A stretch of 34,821 nucleotides of DNA, from contig JAFAMV010000253.1 of the NCBI GenBank assembly GCA_019233055.1, forward strand, positions 1 to 34,821. The letters run 5' to 3'. Of this stretch, positions 23,986-32,092 are shown in pieces (the first letter of the stretch is position 1; each line of letters begins with the position of its first letter). The translations under genes were made by a program, and so were the position numbers. Source of the DNA: Curvibacter sp. (GTDB taxonomy: Bacteria > Pseudomonadota > Gammaproteobacteria > Burkholderiales > Burkholderiaceae_C). Below the pieces are notes generated by a model that had not been told where the DNA came from, did no database searches, and saw only the letters and a program-made list of their open reading frames with translations.

Positions 23986-24740
23986 CTGGAGGCCAGCTTC
24001 TGGTAGTCGCCATTGGCCTGGATCAGATGCAGCCACTGGTCCACATAGGCCTTGGTCAGCACGTCGCCACGCGGCAGCAGAAAGCCCATCTCGCCGTATT
24101 GCAGCGGCCGCTCCGGATTCACCGCGCACAGCTCGGGGTGCAGCTTGTGCTGCACCAGGGTCTCGGCCGATTCGGTGACGAAGACGTCGGCGCGGCCTTC
24201 GATCAGTTCCTTGAAGATGCCCAGGTTGTCCGGGTGGATGACGAGTTGCGCCGCCTTGAAGTTGGCCCGGGCATAGCGCTCGTTGCTGCCGCCCGGGTTG
24301 GCGATCACCTTCACGCCCGGCTGGTCGATCGCCGCCACGGTCTGGAAGCGCGCCACATCGGCGCAACGCACCAGCGGGGCCTTGCCGTTGACCATGTAGG
24401 CCTGGCTGAACCAGGCCTTCTTCTGGCGCTCGAGCGTGACCGAGATGCCGCCGGCCGCCACATCGCATTGGCCGGCATTGAAGTCGTCCATCAGGCGCGC
24501 CCAACTGGTCTTCACGAATTCGACCTTGACCCCCAGCGACGCCGCCAGCGCGCCCATGAGATCGACATCCAGGCCCTCAAAGCGGCCCTCGCCCAGGTCG
24601 AAGCTGAAGGGCTTGTAATCGCCCGGCGTGCAGACCTTGAGCACGCCGGCCTGCTGCACCTGGTCCAGGCTGCCGGCGTGGGCCAGCGTGGCGCTCAGGG
24701 TCAGGAAGACGGCCGCCAGGGCGCAACGGATTCGGATCAT
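23973..24740 (-). CDS. pheC: PheC-like periplasmic cyclohexadienyl dehydratase / amino-acid-type binding protein
   Basis: Encodes 255 aa; GGAG lies eight bases before the ATG. A signal peptide (cleavage near AHA|GS) precedes a family-3 solute-binding fold. Several segments track PheC of Pseudomonas rather than ordinary binding proteins: TPGDYKPFSFD, FVKTSWARLMDDF, GGISVTLERQKKAWFSQAY, NPGGSNERYARAN, IHPDNLGIFKELI and LHPELCAVNPE. The glutamate in VTESAETL appears to align with the catalytic acid of PheC. PheC converts prephenate to phenylpyruvate or arogenate to phenylalanine in the periplasm. A non-catalytic binding role cannot be excluded. The last 13 bp overlap the Crp-family gene. Confidence 0.75.
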   Translation of the reverse strand: MIRIRCALAAVFLTLSATLAHAGSLDQVQQAGVLKVCTPGDYKPFSFDLGEGRFEGLDVDLMGALAASLGVKVEFVKTSWARLMDDFNAGQCDVAAGGISVTLERQKKAWFSQAYMVNGKAPLVRCADVARFQTVAAIDQPGVKVIANPGGSNERYARANFKAAQLVIHPDNLGIFKELIEGRADVFVTESAETLVQHKLHPELCAVNPERPLQYGEMGFLLPRGDVLTKAYVDQWLHLIQANGDYQKLASRWLN

Positions 24741-24815
24741 GATCGGACTCCTCGAGGTGGATGGATGGGGGAAGGAAGCAAAAGCCATGATGACAGAAGC
24801 AAGGCCCGGGCCGCG

Positions 24816-26555
24816 CTACTCGCTCAGGCGCACATAGGTGGCCAGCAGCGCGCTCTTGTGCACCACGCCCAGCAGCACCGGCGAGGTCGGGTCGTCGATC
24901 ACCGGCAGGCGCTCGCCCTGGTGCTCCATGAAACGCTGCAGGGCTTCGGCCAGGCCCATGTCGGCGCTGAGCGGCCGGATCTCGTCGGACAGCAGATCGG
25001 CGGCCCGCTTGCCCTCCAGCCCGGCCACGCCCTCGGCGGCGCTGAGCCGCTTCAAGGGCACCACGCCACGGTAGCGGGCTCGTTCGTCGGTGACGTAGAG
25101 GTATTTCACCGGATGCTGCAGGAAGAGGCGGCTCATCGCCTCCAAGCCGGCGTCCAGCGGCACCACGGTCTGCGCCGGCTGGACCAGATCGCGCACATGC
25201 AGGGTGCGCAGCCGGCGCTGCTCGTCGCGCTGCACCTGGCGGCGCAGCGTGATGTCGTACATCGAGCCGGCATTGGCCGAACGCGCCACGAAATAGGCCA
25301 CCACGCTGGCGGCCATCAGCGGCAGCATGACCTGGTAGCTCATGGTCATCTCGAAGATCATCAGCACCGCCATCAGCGGTGCCTGCGTGGAACTGGCCAG
25401 GAACGCACCCATGCCGACGATGGCGTAGGCAAACGGCGCCGAGGTGGCGCCGGGCCACAAGGCCTGCGCACCCTGGCCGAAGAGTTCACCCACCAGGCAG
25501 CCGAAGAACAACGCCGGGGTGAACACCCCGCCGACGGCCCCCGAGCCCACGGTGGCCAAGGTGGCCAGGGCCTTGGCCAGCAGCAGCGCCAACAGCAGCC
25601 GCACCGGCCAGGAGGCATGCAGCACCGAATTCACCACGCTGTAGCCATTGCCCCAGACCTCGGGCCACGCCGCCGAGATCAAGCCCACCACCAGCCCGCC
25701 CAGCGCCAGACGCCAGGGCAGGGCCAGCGGCAGGCGGGCAAACAGGCGCCGGCTGCCGCCCAGGCCACGCAGGAACAGGGCGGCGCCGCCGCCGATCAGC
25801 ACCCCGAGCAAGGCGAACAGCAGCACCTCGACCCCGGCCACCGCCGGAAAGGCCGGCATCACATAGGGCGGCTGATAGCCCGGGAATTCGCGCATGGTGA
25901 TGTTGGCCACCACCGAGGCGACCATGATCGGCCCCAGGCTTTCCATCGCCATCGATCCCAGGACCACCTCGGCCACGAAGAAGGTGCCCGCGATCGGCGC
26001 GCTGTAGGCGGCGGTGATCCCGGCGGCGGCGCCACAGGCCACCAGCAGCCGCAGCCGCTCGACCGGGAAGTGCAGCACCTGCCCCAGCCACGAGGCGCTG
26101 AGCGCGGCCAGCTGCACCATCGAGCCCTCGCGCCCGATCGAGCCGCCGCTGGCGATGCTGACCATCGAGGACAGGCTGCGCACCAGGCTGGGCCGCGACG
26201 GGATGCGCCCGTCGCCCAGCACCGTGGCATCCATGTAGTCGGTGTGGGCCGGCAGCCGCCCCTGCCCCCGGGCATTCACGAACAGCAGCAGCCCGCCGGC
26301 CAGCAGGCCGCCCACGGTGGGCACCAGGATCCGCATCCAGATCGGCAGGTTCCTGGCGATGGCGACCAGGCTCCCGCCCTGGCCCAGGACCAGGTGGTCG
26401 AGGCCATAGAGCGCGGAGCGGAAGAGTTCGGTGGCCAGCGCCCCCAGCAGGCCGGCCGGGATGGACCACAGCAGCATGACCTGCCAATCGGACATGCGGA
26501 ACAGAAAGCCCAGGGCGCTGCGCCATTGCAGCAGGCGGGACGCCAGATGTTTCAT
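24816..26555 (-). CDS. clcB: ClcB-like voltage-gated chloride channel with CBS domains
   Basis: Encodes 579 aa: a ClC membrane domain of about 440 residues and a C-terminal CBS pair (about 450-575). GGSIGREGSM holds the gating glutamate and GAVGGVFTPALFFG the second anion-site loop. The first loop reads AHTDYMDATVLGDGR instead of GSGIPE, as in E. coli ClcB. In IAGTFFVAEVV the position of the internal proton glutamate (Glu203 of ClC-ec1) appears to be Val, so proton coupling is uncertain. The family moves chloride in acid resistance or volume control. The start shows no Shine-Dalgarno but a -10-like TATCGT six bases before the ATG. Confidence 0.9.
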   Translation of the reverse strand: MKHLASRLLQWRSALGFLFRMSDWQVMLLWSIPAGLLGALATELFRSALYGLDHLVLGQGGSLVAIARNLPIWMRILVPTVGGLLAGGLLLFVNARGQGRLPAHTDYMDATVLGDGRIPSRPSLVRSLSSMVSIASGGSIGREGSMVQLAALSASWLGQVLHFPVERLRLLVACGAAAGITAAYSAPIAGTFFVAEVVLGSMAMESLGPIMVASVVANITMREFPGYQPPYVMPAFPAVAGVEVLLFALLGVLIGGGAALFLRGLGGSRRLFARLPLALPWRLALGGLVVGLISAAWPEVWGNGYSVVNSVLHASWPVRLLLALLLAKALATLATVGSGAVGGVFTPALFFGCLVGELFGQGAQALWPGATSAPFAYAIVGMGAFLASSTQAPLMAVLMIFEMTMSYQVMLPLMAASVVAYFVARSANAGSMYDITLRRQVQRDEQRRLRTLHVRDLVQPAQTVVPLDAGLEAMSRLFLQHPVKYLYVTDERARYRGVVPLKRLSAAEGVAGLEGKRAADLLSDEIRPLSADMGLAEALQRFMEHQGERLPVIDDPTSPVLLGVVHKSALLATYVRLSE

Positions 26556-26561
26556 GCGCCG

Positions 26562-26567
26562 ACGATA
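26562..26567 (-). promoter_or_regulatory. -10 element of a probable leaderless clcB mRNA
   Basis: On the minus strand TATCGT is followed by six bases and the clcB ATG. No ribosome site is present. Confidence 0.4.
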
Positions 26568-26616
26568 GCAGAGCCCTGCCTCTCATCGGCTCGGTGGGCA
26601 CCCTCGGTGCGGCTGC

Positions 26617-27516
26617 TCAGGACGAGGCCGAGACCGCCTCCAGCAGCAGCCCGCGAAAGGCCTGGGCCGCCACCGACAGGGCCTGCCCCTTGCGCCGCGC
26701 CAGCCACAGCGGGCGCGTCAGCTCAGGCTCGGCCAGCGGCACGGCGGCCAGGCCAGGGCCGCGGAAATGGAACAGGGTCAGCTCGGGCACCAGGCTCACC
26801 CCCAGACCCGCGCGCACCAGGGCCGCCAGGGTGGCCAGTTGCTCGACCTCGAGCGGGCTGCTGCGTAGCACCTGCGCCGCCGCCAGGCGATCGAGCTGCT
26901 GGCGCACGCTGCTGCTGCGCGCCAGCTGGATGACCTCTTCGCCCGCCAGGTCGGCCCAGTGCACACGGCGCCGGGCGGCCAGGCGGTGGCCGCCCGGGCA
27001 GACCAGCCAGTAGGGCTCGGTGCGCAACAGTTCGGTCTCGAACTCACGCAGGTCGCCGCCCGCCGTCAGCGCCAGGTCGACCTTGCCTTCGCGCAGCAGG
27101 GCCAGCCCCACATGGGCCAGGCTGTCGTGCAGCGTCAAGGTCACCTGGGGGTGCAGCGCACGCCAGCGGGCCAGCAGTTGCGGCAGCCAGACCGCCGCGA
27201 TCGAGGGCAGGGCCGCCACCGCCACCCGCCCGGCGCGCAGGCCGGCCAGGTCGCTGAGCTGGCCCAGCGCCTGCTGCAGCTCGCGCTCGATGCGCAACAC
27301 CTCGCGCGACAGCTGCTCGCCCTCGGGGGTCAGGCTGACCTGGCGCGTGGAGCGCTCGAACAGGCGCACCCCGACCATGGATTCCAGGCGCCGGATCTTC
27401 TGGCTGAAGGCACTCTGCGAGAGATGGCAGCGCTCGGCCGCCCGCGTGAAATGCCGGGTCTGCACCAGGGCGGCAAAGGCCTGCAGATCACTGGACGACC
27501 AATTGATTGATGACAT
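26617..27516 (-). CDS. LysR-family regulator divergent from atuA
   Basis: Encodes 299 aa. The N-terminal HTH (FTRAAERCHLSQSAFSQKIRRLESMVG) and following LFERSTRQVSLTPEG are typical LysR. The effector domain has the usual two-lobed pattern, ending RKGQALSVAAQAFRGLL. It is transcribed away from the atuA gene with only 60 bp between start codons, which marks it as the probable activator of atuA and its followers. The effector is unknown; a terpenoid or branched organic acid is plausible from context only. Confidence 0.9.
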   Translation of the reverse strand: MSSINWSSSDLQAFAALVQTRHFTRAAERCHLSQSAFSQKIRRLESMVGVRLFERSTRQVSLTPEGEQLSREVLRIERELQQALGQLSDLAGLRAGRVAVAALPSIAAVWLPQLLARWRALHPQVTLTLHDSLAHVGLALLREGKVDLALTAGGDLREFETELLRTEPYWLVCPGGHRLAARRRVHWADLAGEEVIQLARSSSVRQQLDRLAAAQVLRSSPLEVEQLATLAALVRAGLGVSLVPELTLFHFRGPGLAAVPLAEPELTRPLWLARRKGQALSVAAQAFRGLLLEAVSASS

Positions 27517-27542
27517 GGATGAATCGATTCAATCAATCGATT
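27501..27542. promoter_or_regulatory. Inverted and direct repeats in the LysR/atuA divergent promoter
   Basis: ATTGATTGA (27502-27510) and its exact complement TCAATCAAT (27529-27537) are 18 bp apart. In addition AATCGATT occurs twice (27522-27529 and 27535-27542), each itself palindromic, and GAATCGATTC spans 27521-27530. The cluster covers the LysR start codon and the space before atuA, as expected of a LysR operator with autoregulation. Confidence 0.5.
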
Positions 27543-27564
27543 TTACAAATACCCGCTGCATGCC

Positions 27565-27570
27565 CACACT
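27565..27570 (+). promoter_or_regulatory. -10 element of a probable leaderless atuA mRNA
   Basis: CACACT, six bases, then ATG 27577; no Shine-Dalgarno. It lies 23 bp after the repeat cluster, a suitable place for activation by the divergent LysR protein. Confidence 0.4.
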
Positions 27571-27576
27571 CGGCGC

Positions 27577-28947
27577 ATGCCTTCCACCCCTTCTTTGCTC
27601 ATCGGCTGCGGCGCCGGTTTCTCGGGCGACCGCTGGGACGCCGCCGTGCCGGTGGTCCGCACCCTGATCGCCCGCGGCGGCCCTGCGGTGCTGATGTTCG
27701 AGACCCTGGCCGAGCGCACCCTGGCCCTGGCCCAGTTGCGTCAGCAACAGAACCCCGAGGCCGGCTACGAACCCAGCCTCGAGCGCTTCGTGGCCCCGGT
27801 GCTGGCCGACTGCGTGCGCCATGGCATCGCCATCGTCGGCAACTTCGGCGCGGCCAACCCGCGTGGTGCCGCTGCCTGCCTGCAGGCGCTGGCGCAAGGC
27901 CTGGGCCTGCCGCCGCTGCGCATCGGCGTGGTCGAGGGCGACGAGGTGCTGCCCCAGCTCAGCCCCGCACAACTGGCCCAGGTGCGCGGCCCGCGTGCGC
28001 AGACACCGGTCAGCGCCAACGCCTACCTGGGCGCGCAGGGCATCGCCGCCTGCCTGCGCGCCGGGGCGCAGATCGTGGTGACCGGCCGGGTGGCCGACCC
28101 GGCCCTGGCCCTGGGGCCGCTGCTGGCCCATTTCGACTGGCCCGAAGACGACTGGGACCGACTGGCCGCCGGCACCATGGCCGGCCACCTGCTCGAATGC
28201 GGCGCCCAGGTCTGCGGCGGCTATTTCGCCGACCCCGGCTGGAAGGACGTGCCCGATCTGGCCCAGGTGGGCTTTCCCATCCTCGAGGTCCAGGCCGACG
28301 GTCGCTTCATCGTCGGCAAGGCCGAAGGCACCGGCGGCTGCGTGGACGAACGCACGGTGAAGGAGCAACTGCTCTACGAGATCCACGACCCGGCGGCCTA
28401 CCTGACCCCCGACGTGGTGGCCGACATCAGCCAGGCCTGGGTGCAGCACATCGGCCCCGACCGGGTCGAAGTGGGCGGGGTGCGCGGTCATGCCCGCCCA
28501 CCCACCCTCAAGGCCACCGCCTGCTTCGAGGGCGGCTGGCTGGCCGAGGGCGAGATCTCATACGCCGGGCCGAACGCCGAGGCGCGCGCCCGGCTGGCCG
28601 GCGAGGTGGTGCGCCAGCGCCTGGCCGCCCTGGCCCCCGGCCTGCAGCCGCTGCGCTGCGAGCTGATCGGCGTGGCCAGCCTGTTGGCCGACGATGCCGG
28701 CGAATGGGCCCGCGCGCAGGGCGAGGCGCTGCACCGCGACAGCGCCCTGGCCGATGTGCGCCTGCGCGTGTCGGCCCGCTGCAGCCGGCGCGACGACGCC
28801 GAGCTGCTGTGCCGCGAAGTGCTGGCGCTCTACACCTGCGGACCGGCCGGCGGCGGCGGCGTGCGCACCCACATCACCCCCCGGCTGGCCAGCGAGTCCT
28901 GGTACATCCCGCGCGAATGGATCCGCGAGACCTGGAGCCTGACATGA
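27577..28947 (+). CDS. atuA: AtuA-family (DUF1446) protein, main domain
   Basis: Encodes 456 aa. The N-terminal LLIGCGAGFSGDRWDAAVPVV and the later segments VVTGRVADPALALGPLLAHF, AGHLLECGAQVCGGYFADPGWKDV and KAEGTGGCVDERTVKEQLLYEI are characteristic of the AtuA family of acyclic terpene (citronellol/geraniol) utilisation. The biochemical role of AtuA is unsettled. The stop codon overlaps the ATG of a 119-aa gene that encodes the domain usually fused to the C-terminus of longer AtuA proteins. No other atu/liu genes are in the window, so the substrate may differ from acyclic terpenes. Confidence 0.85.
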   Translation: MPSTPSLLIGCGAGFSGDRWDAAVPVVRTLIARGGPAVLMFETLAERTLALAQLRQQQNPEAGYEPSLERFVAPVLADCVRHGIAIVGNFGAANPRGAAACLQALAQGLGLPPLRIGVVEGDEVLPQLSPAQLAQVRGPRAQTPVSANAYLGAQGIAACLRAGAQIVVTGRVADPALALGPLLAHFDWPEDDWDRLAAGTMAGHLLECGAQVCGGYFADPGWKDVPDLAQVGFPILEVQADGRFIVGKAEGTGGCVDERTVKEQLLYEIHDPAAYLTPDVVADISQAWVQHIGPDRVEVGGVRGHARPPTLKATACFEGGWLAEGEISYAGPNAEARARLAGEVVRQRLAALAPGLQPLRCELIGVASLLADDAGEWARAQGEALHRDSALADVRLRVSARCSRRDDAELLCREVLALYTCGPAGGGGVRTHITPRLASESWYIPREWIRETWSLT

Positions 28948-29303
28948 CGCCCCTGCAAGCCACCACCCCCACCCCGTCCTCGGGCCGCTGGGTGCCGCTG
29001 CACCAGCTGGCGCACGCGCGCACCGGCGACAAGGGCAACACCTCGAACATCAGCGTCATCGCCTACGACCCGGCGCACTGGGATCTGCTGGTGCAGCAGG
29101 TCACGGCCGAGCGGGTCGCTGGGCTGTTCGCCAGCCGCCACCCCACGCAGGTCACGAGGTATGTGCTGCCGAAATTGCAGGCCATGAACTTCGTCCTGCA
29201 TGACATCCTGGAGGGGGGCGTGAACGATGCCCTGAACCTCGACAGCCACGGCAAGGGCCTGTCCAGCCTGCTGCTGACCCTGCCGGTGGAACTGCCCCGA
29301 TAG
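28944..29303 (+). CDS. AtuA C-terminal-domain-like small protein
   Basis: Encodes 119 aa; its ATG overlaps the atuA stop (ATGA). The motif LHQLAHARTGDKGNTSNISVIAY is the conserved start of the ferredoxin-like-fold domain found at the C-terminus of long AtuA proteins or as a separate partner. The end has NALNLDSHGKGLSSLLL-type sequence. Coupled translation suggests it works as a complex with the 456-aa protein. Confidence 0.82.
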   Translation: MTPLQATTPTPSSGRWVPLHQLAHARTGDKGNTSNISVIAYDPAHWDLLVQQVTAERVAGLFASRHPTQVTRYVLPKLQAMNFVLHDILEGGVNDALNLDSHGKGLSSLLLTLPVELPR

Positions 29304-29374
29304 CGCCGGCCGCTGCGGTTATGCTGCCGCCCCGACCCCACCCGTCCTCAAGAACACCACCAAGGAGACTTTTC

Positions 29375-30352
29375 ATGATCAAGACCCGTCGCCACCTGCT
29401 GCAGGCGGCCCTGACGGCCGCCGGCCTGCTGGCCTGCGGCACCCCGGCCCTGGCCGAGGGCTTTCCGGACCGCCCCATCACCCTGGTCGTGCCCTTCACC
29501 GCCGGCAGCGCCACCGACCAGCTCGCCCGCGCCCTGGCCAGCGGCATCAGCACCGAGACCAAGGTCTCGGTGGTGGTCGACAACCGCCCCGGGGCCAATG
29601 CCTTCCTGGGCGCCCAGTTCGTGGCCAAGGCCAAGCCCGACGGCTACACCGTGCTGATCGCCACCAACACCACCCATGCGGCCAACGAGCACCTGTACAA
29701 GAAGCTGCCCTACGACCCGGTGAAGGATTTCGAGCCGATCACCGCCCTCGGCCGGGGCGGCCAGCTCATGGTGGTCAACGCCAGCTCGCCGGTGCGCAGC
29801 GTCGGAGAATTCGTCAAGCTGGCCAAGTCGCGGCCCGGCAAGCTGTCCTTCGGCGCCGGCAGCTCGTCGAGCCGGGTGGCCGGCGAGATGTTCAAGCAGC
29901 TCACCGGGACCTACATCCTGGCCATCCCCTACCGCAGCAACCCGCCGGCACTGACCGACCTCATGGGCGGCCAGATCGACGTCATGTTCACCGACATGGC
30001 CACCGGCCTGCCCCAGGTGAAGGCCGGCACCCTGCGCGCGCTGGGCGTGACGCCGCGCCAGCGCAGCCCGCTGGCCCCCGAGATCCCGACCATCGAGGAA
30101 GCCGGCGTCAAGGGCTACGAGATGACCTACTGGTTCGCCGCCTACGCGCCCGCCGGCACGCCGGCCCCGATCGTGGCCCGCCTCAACGAGCTGCTGCACA
30201 AGGCCGCCAAGGGCAGCGCCCAGGCCGCCTTCTACCAGCCCACCGGCACCGACCTGTTCCTCAACACCCCGGACGAGCAACGGAAATTCCAGAGCGCCGA
30301 ATCGCTCAAGTGGGGCCGCATCATCCAGGCCGCCGGCATCGAGAAGGAATAG
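29375..30352 (+). CDS. Bug-family (TctC-like) periplasmic solute-binding protein
   Basis: Encodes 325 aa with AAGGAG seven bases before the ATG. The N-terminus TRRHLLQAAL has a twin arginine, and cleavage is likely near ALA|EG. Signature loops VPFTAGSATDQLARALA and VDNRPGANAFLGAQ are present. It lies 71 bp after the AtuA pair and probably belongs to that operon, supplying the ligand-capture step for its substrate. No TctAB partner is nearby. It is only distantly similar to the Bug protein at 19080. Confidence 0.9.
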   Translation: MIKTRRHLLQAALTAAGLLACGTPALAEGFPDRPITLVVPFTAGSATDQLARALASGISTETKVSVVVDNRPGANAFLGAQFVAKAKPDGYTVLIATNTTHAANEHLYKKLPYDPVKDFEPITALGRGGQLMVVNASSPVRSVGEFVKLAKSRPGKLSFGAGSSSSRVAGEMFKQLTGTYILAIPYRSNPPALTDLMGGQIDVMFTDMATGLPQVKAGTLRALGVTPRQRSPLAPEIPTIEEAGVKGYEMTYWFAAYAPAGTPAPIVARLNELLHKAAKGSAQAAFYQPTGTDLFLNTPDEQRKFQSAESLKWGRIIQAAGIEKE

Positions 30353-30399
30353 GCAGGCGGAACAAGCAGGCGGACCAGGCCGCCGGACTGGACAGCTCT

Positions 30400-30852
30400 T
30401 CAGGCCGGCGGCTCCTGGGCCGCCTCGGGGTGCAGCGCCTGCACCTCGGAGCGCAGGACCCGGATCTCGTTGCGCAGCTCGCGGATCTCGCGCAGCAGAT
30501 CGCGCTCGATCTGGCGCTCCTCGACCTCGACAAAGGTCGCGGCGACCGAGGCAGTGACCAGGGACAGCACCGCCAGACCCAGCAACACCACCAGCACCGC
30601 CACCCCCTTGGACAGCGAGGTGGTGGGCACCATGTCGCCATAGCCCACGGTGGCCGCCGTGGTGAAAGCCAGCCACAGGCCGTCCCAGAAGCTGTGCACA
30701 CGGGGCTCGACCGCCCAGAAGCTCAAGCCCCCCAGGCTCATGATGGCCACGGCCAGCACCAGCGAGTACAGCAAGCCCCGGCGGGTGATCGGAAACCGAA
30801 GCTGGCGGCGACGCTGCTGGGATCGGGTGCGGGCAGGAGAACGGCTTGGCAT
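30400..30852 (-). CDS. Two-TM potassium channel with C-terminal coiled coil
   Basis: Encodes 150 aa. A basic N-terminus is followed by TM1 (about 27-46), a pore helix with selectivity filter TVGYGD (residues 68-73), and TM2 (about 84-105). The tail from 107 to 140 (EVEERQIERDLLREIRELRNEI) is a heptad-patterned coiled coil that likely holds the tetramer together. No RCK/TrkA-N or cyclic nucleotide domain is present, so gating is unclear. It is divergent from srkA. The ATG lacks a ribosome site and has CACAAT six bases upstream. Confidence 0.85.
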   Translation of the reverse strand: MPSRSPARTRSQQRRRQLRFPITRRGLLYSLVLAVAIMSLGGLSFWAVEPRVHSFWDGLWLAFTTAATVGYGDMVPTTSLSKGVAVLVVLLGLAVLSLVTASVAATFVEVEERQIERDLLREIRELRNEIRVLRSEVQALHPEAAQEPPA

Positions 30853-30858
30853 CTGTTC

Positions 30859-30929
30859 ATTGTGCGCAATGAGACCCGCATTGAATTGACATGCATCAAG
30901 CCAGACCCGGCCCGCACACGCGCGACAAT
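30859..30929. promoter_or_regulatory. Divergent leaderless-type promoters of the channel and srkA
   Basis: On the minus strand CACAAT (30859-30864) ends six bases before the channel ATG. On the plus strand GACAAT (30924-30929) ends six bases before the srkA ATG. Neither gene has a Shine-Dalgarno. A TTGACA at 30886-30891 is too far (32 bases) from the srkA -10 to be its -35. Confidence 0.4.
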
Positions 30930-30935
30930 GCCGCC

Positions 30936-32003
30936 ATGCACCATGCCGCCCCACCCTCACCCTCATCCCCGGAGACGCCTGCGCACCCCTATGCCCGCCT
31001 GATGCCCGACACGGTGCTGGACGCACTGGACAGCATCGGCCTGCGCGGCGACGGGCGCCTGACCGCCCTGTCCTCCTACGAGAACCGGGTCTACCAGGTG
31101 CAGCTCGAAGACCCGGTGCAGGGCCACCGGGCGGTGGTGCTCAAGTTCTACCGGCCGGGCCGCTGGAGCGAGGCGCAGATCCTCGAAGAACATGCCTTCT
31201 CGGCCGACCTCGAGGCGGCGGAGGTGCCTGCGGTCGGGCCGCTGCACATCGAGGGCCGCAGCCTGCACCGCTACCAGGACTTCCATTTCTCGGTCAGCCC
31301 GAGGCGCGGCGGCCGTCCCCCCGAACTCGATGACTTCGAAGTGCTCGAATGGATCGGCCGCTTCCTCGCCCGACTGCACGAGGTGGGCCGGGCCCGCCCC
31401 TTCGTGCAGCGCCCGGCCCTGGACCTGGCCAGCTTCGGCTGGGCCGCGCGCGACAGCCTGCTGCAATCGCAGGCCCTGCCGGCCGACGCCCTGGGCCCCT
31501 GGCGGGCCGCCTGCGACGAGGCGCTGGAACGCATCGCCGCCCATCCGCTGTGCCAACGTGCCAGCGGCCGTTTCGACGCCGGCCAGCTCGCGTTGATCCG
31601 GCTGCATGGCGACTGCCACCCCGGCAACATCCTCTGGACCCCCACCGACGGCCCCGGTGGCGGGCCGCATTTCGTCGACCTCGATGATGCGCGCAGCGGT
31701 CCGGCGGTCCAGGACCTGTGGATGCTGCTGTCGGGCGACCGTGCCCAGCAGACCGGCCAACTGGCGGCCCTGCTCGAGGGCTACGAGCAGGTGCGCCCCT
31801 TCGACCGGCGCGAACTGGCCCTGATCGAAGCCCTGCGCACCCTGCGCCTGATCCATTACAGCGCCTGGCTGGCAAGCCGCTGGGACGACCCGACCTTTCC
31901 GCTGAACTTCCCATGGTTCGGCAGCAGCGACTACTGGCACGGCCAGACCCACCAGCTGCAGGACCAGATCGAAGCGCTGGACGCCGAACCGCTCTACGCC
32001 TGA
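30936..32003 (+). CDS. srkA: Stress response kinase A (SrkA/YihE-like Ser/Thr kinase)
   Basis: Encodes 355 aa. It has an aminoglycoside-phosphotransferase-like kinase fold: LTALSSYENRVYQVQ at the nucleotide loop, VVLKFYRPGRWS with the ATP-lysine, catalytic LHGDCHPGNILW with Asp226, and the metal-binding FVDLDDARSGPAVQDLWML. The C-terminal WFGSSDYWHGQTHQLQDQIEAL is a SrkA signature. In E. coli SrkA protects against stress-induced death in the Cpx network. The chosen start fits the -10 element and family length; an ATG at 30891 would add 15 unsupported residues. Confidence 0.92.
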   Translation: MHHAAPPSPSSPETPAHPYARLMPDTVLDALDSIGLRGDGRLTALSSYENRVYQVQLEDPVQGHRAVVLKFYRPGRWSEAQILEEHAFSADLEAAEVPAVGPLHIEGRSLHRYQDFHFSVSPRRGGRPPELDDFEVLEWIGRFLARLHEVGRARPFVQRPALDLASFGWAARDSLLQSQALPADALGPWRAACDEALERIAAHPLCQRASGRFDAGQLALIRLHGDCHPGNILWTPTDGPGGGPHFVDLDDARSGPAVQDLWMLLSGDRAQQTGQLAALLEGYEQVRPFDRRELALIEALRTLRLIHYSAWLASRWDDPTFPLNFPWFGSSDYWHGQTHQLQDQIEALDAEPLYA

Positions 32004-32011
32004 TCCCCCCG

Positions 32012-32040
32012 GGCCGGGCCCCGCCGCCCGGGACCCGGCC
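32012..32040 (+). terminator. GC-rich hairpin after srkA
   Basis: GGCCGGG and CCCGGCC pair around a 15-base GC-rich loop shortly after the stop codon. No T-tract follows directly. Confidence 0.3.
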
Positions 32041-32092
32041 GACCTTGAATTCCTCTCTTCGGCAAAGCAACTGAAGACAGGAATCAATCTCA

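Noticed and set aside
24027..26933. A 968-codon open frame on the plus strand opposite the pheC-like and clcB genes
   Set aside because: Antisense to two well-supported genes, with the same Gln/His/Gly/Arg-rich shadow composition and no recognisable motifs.
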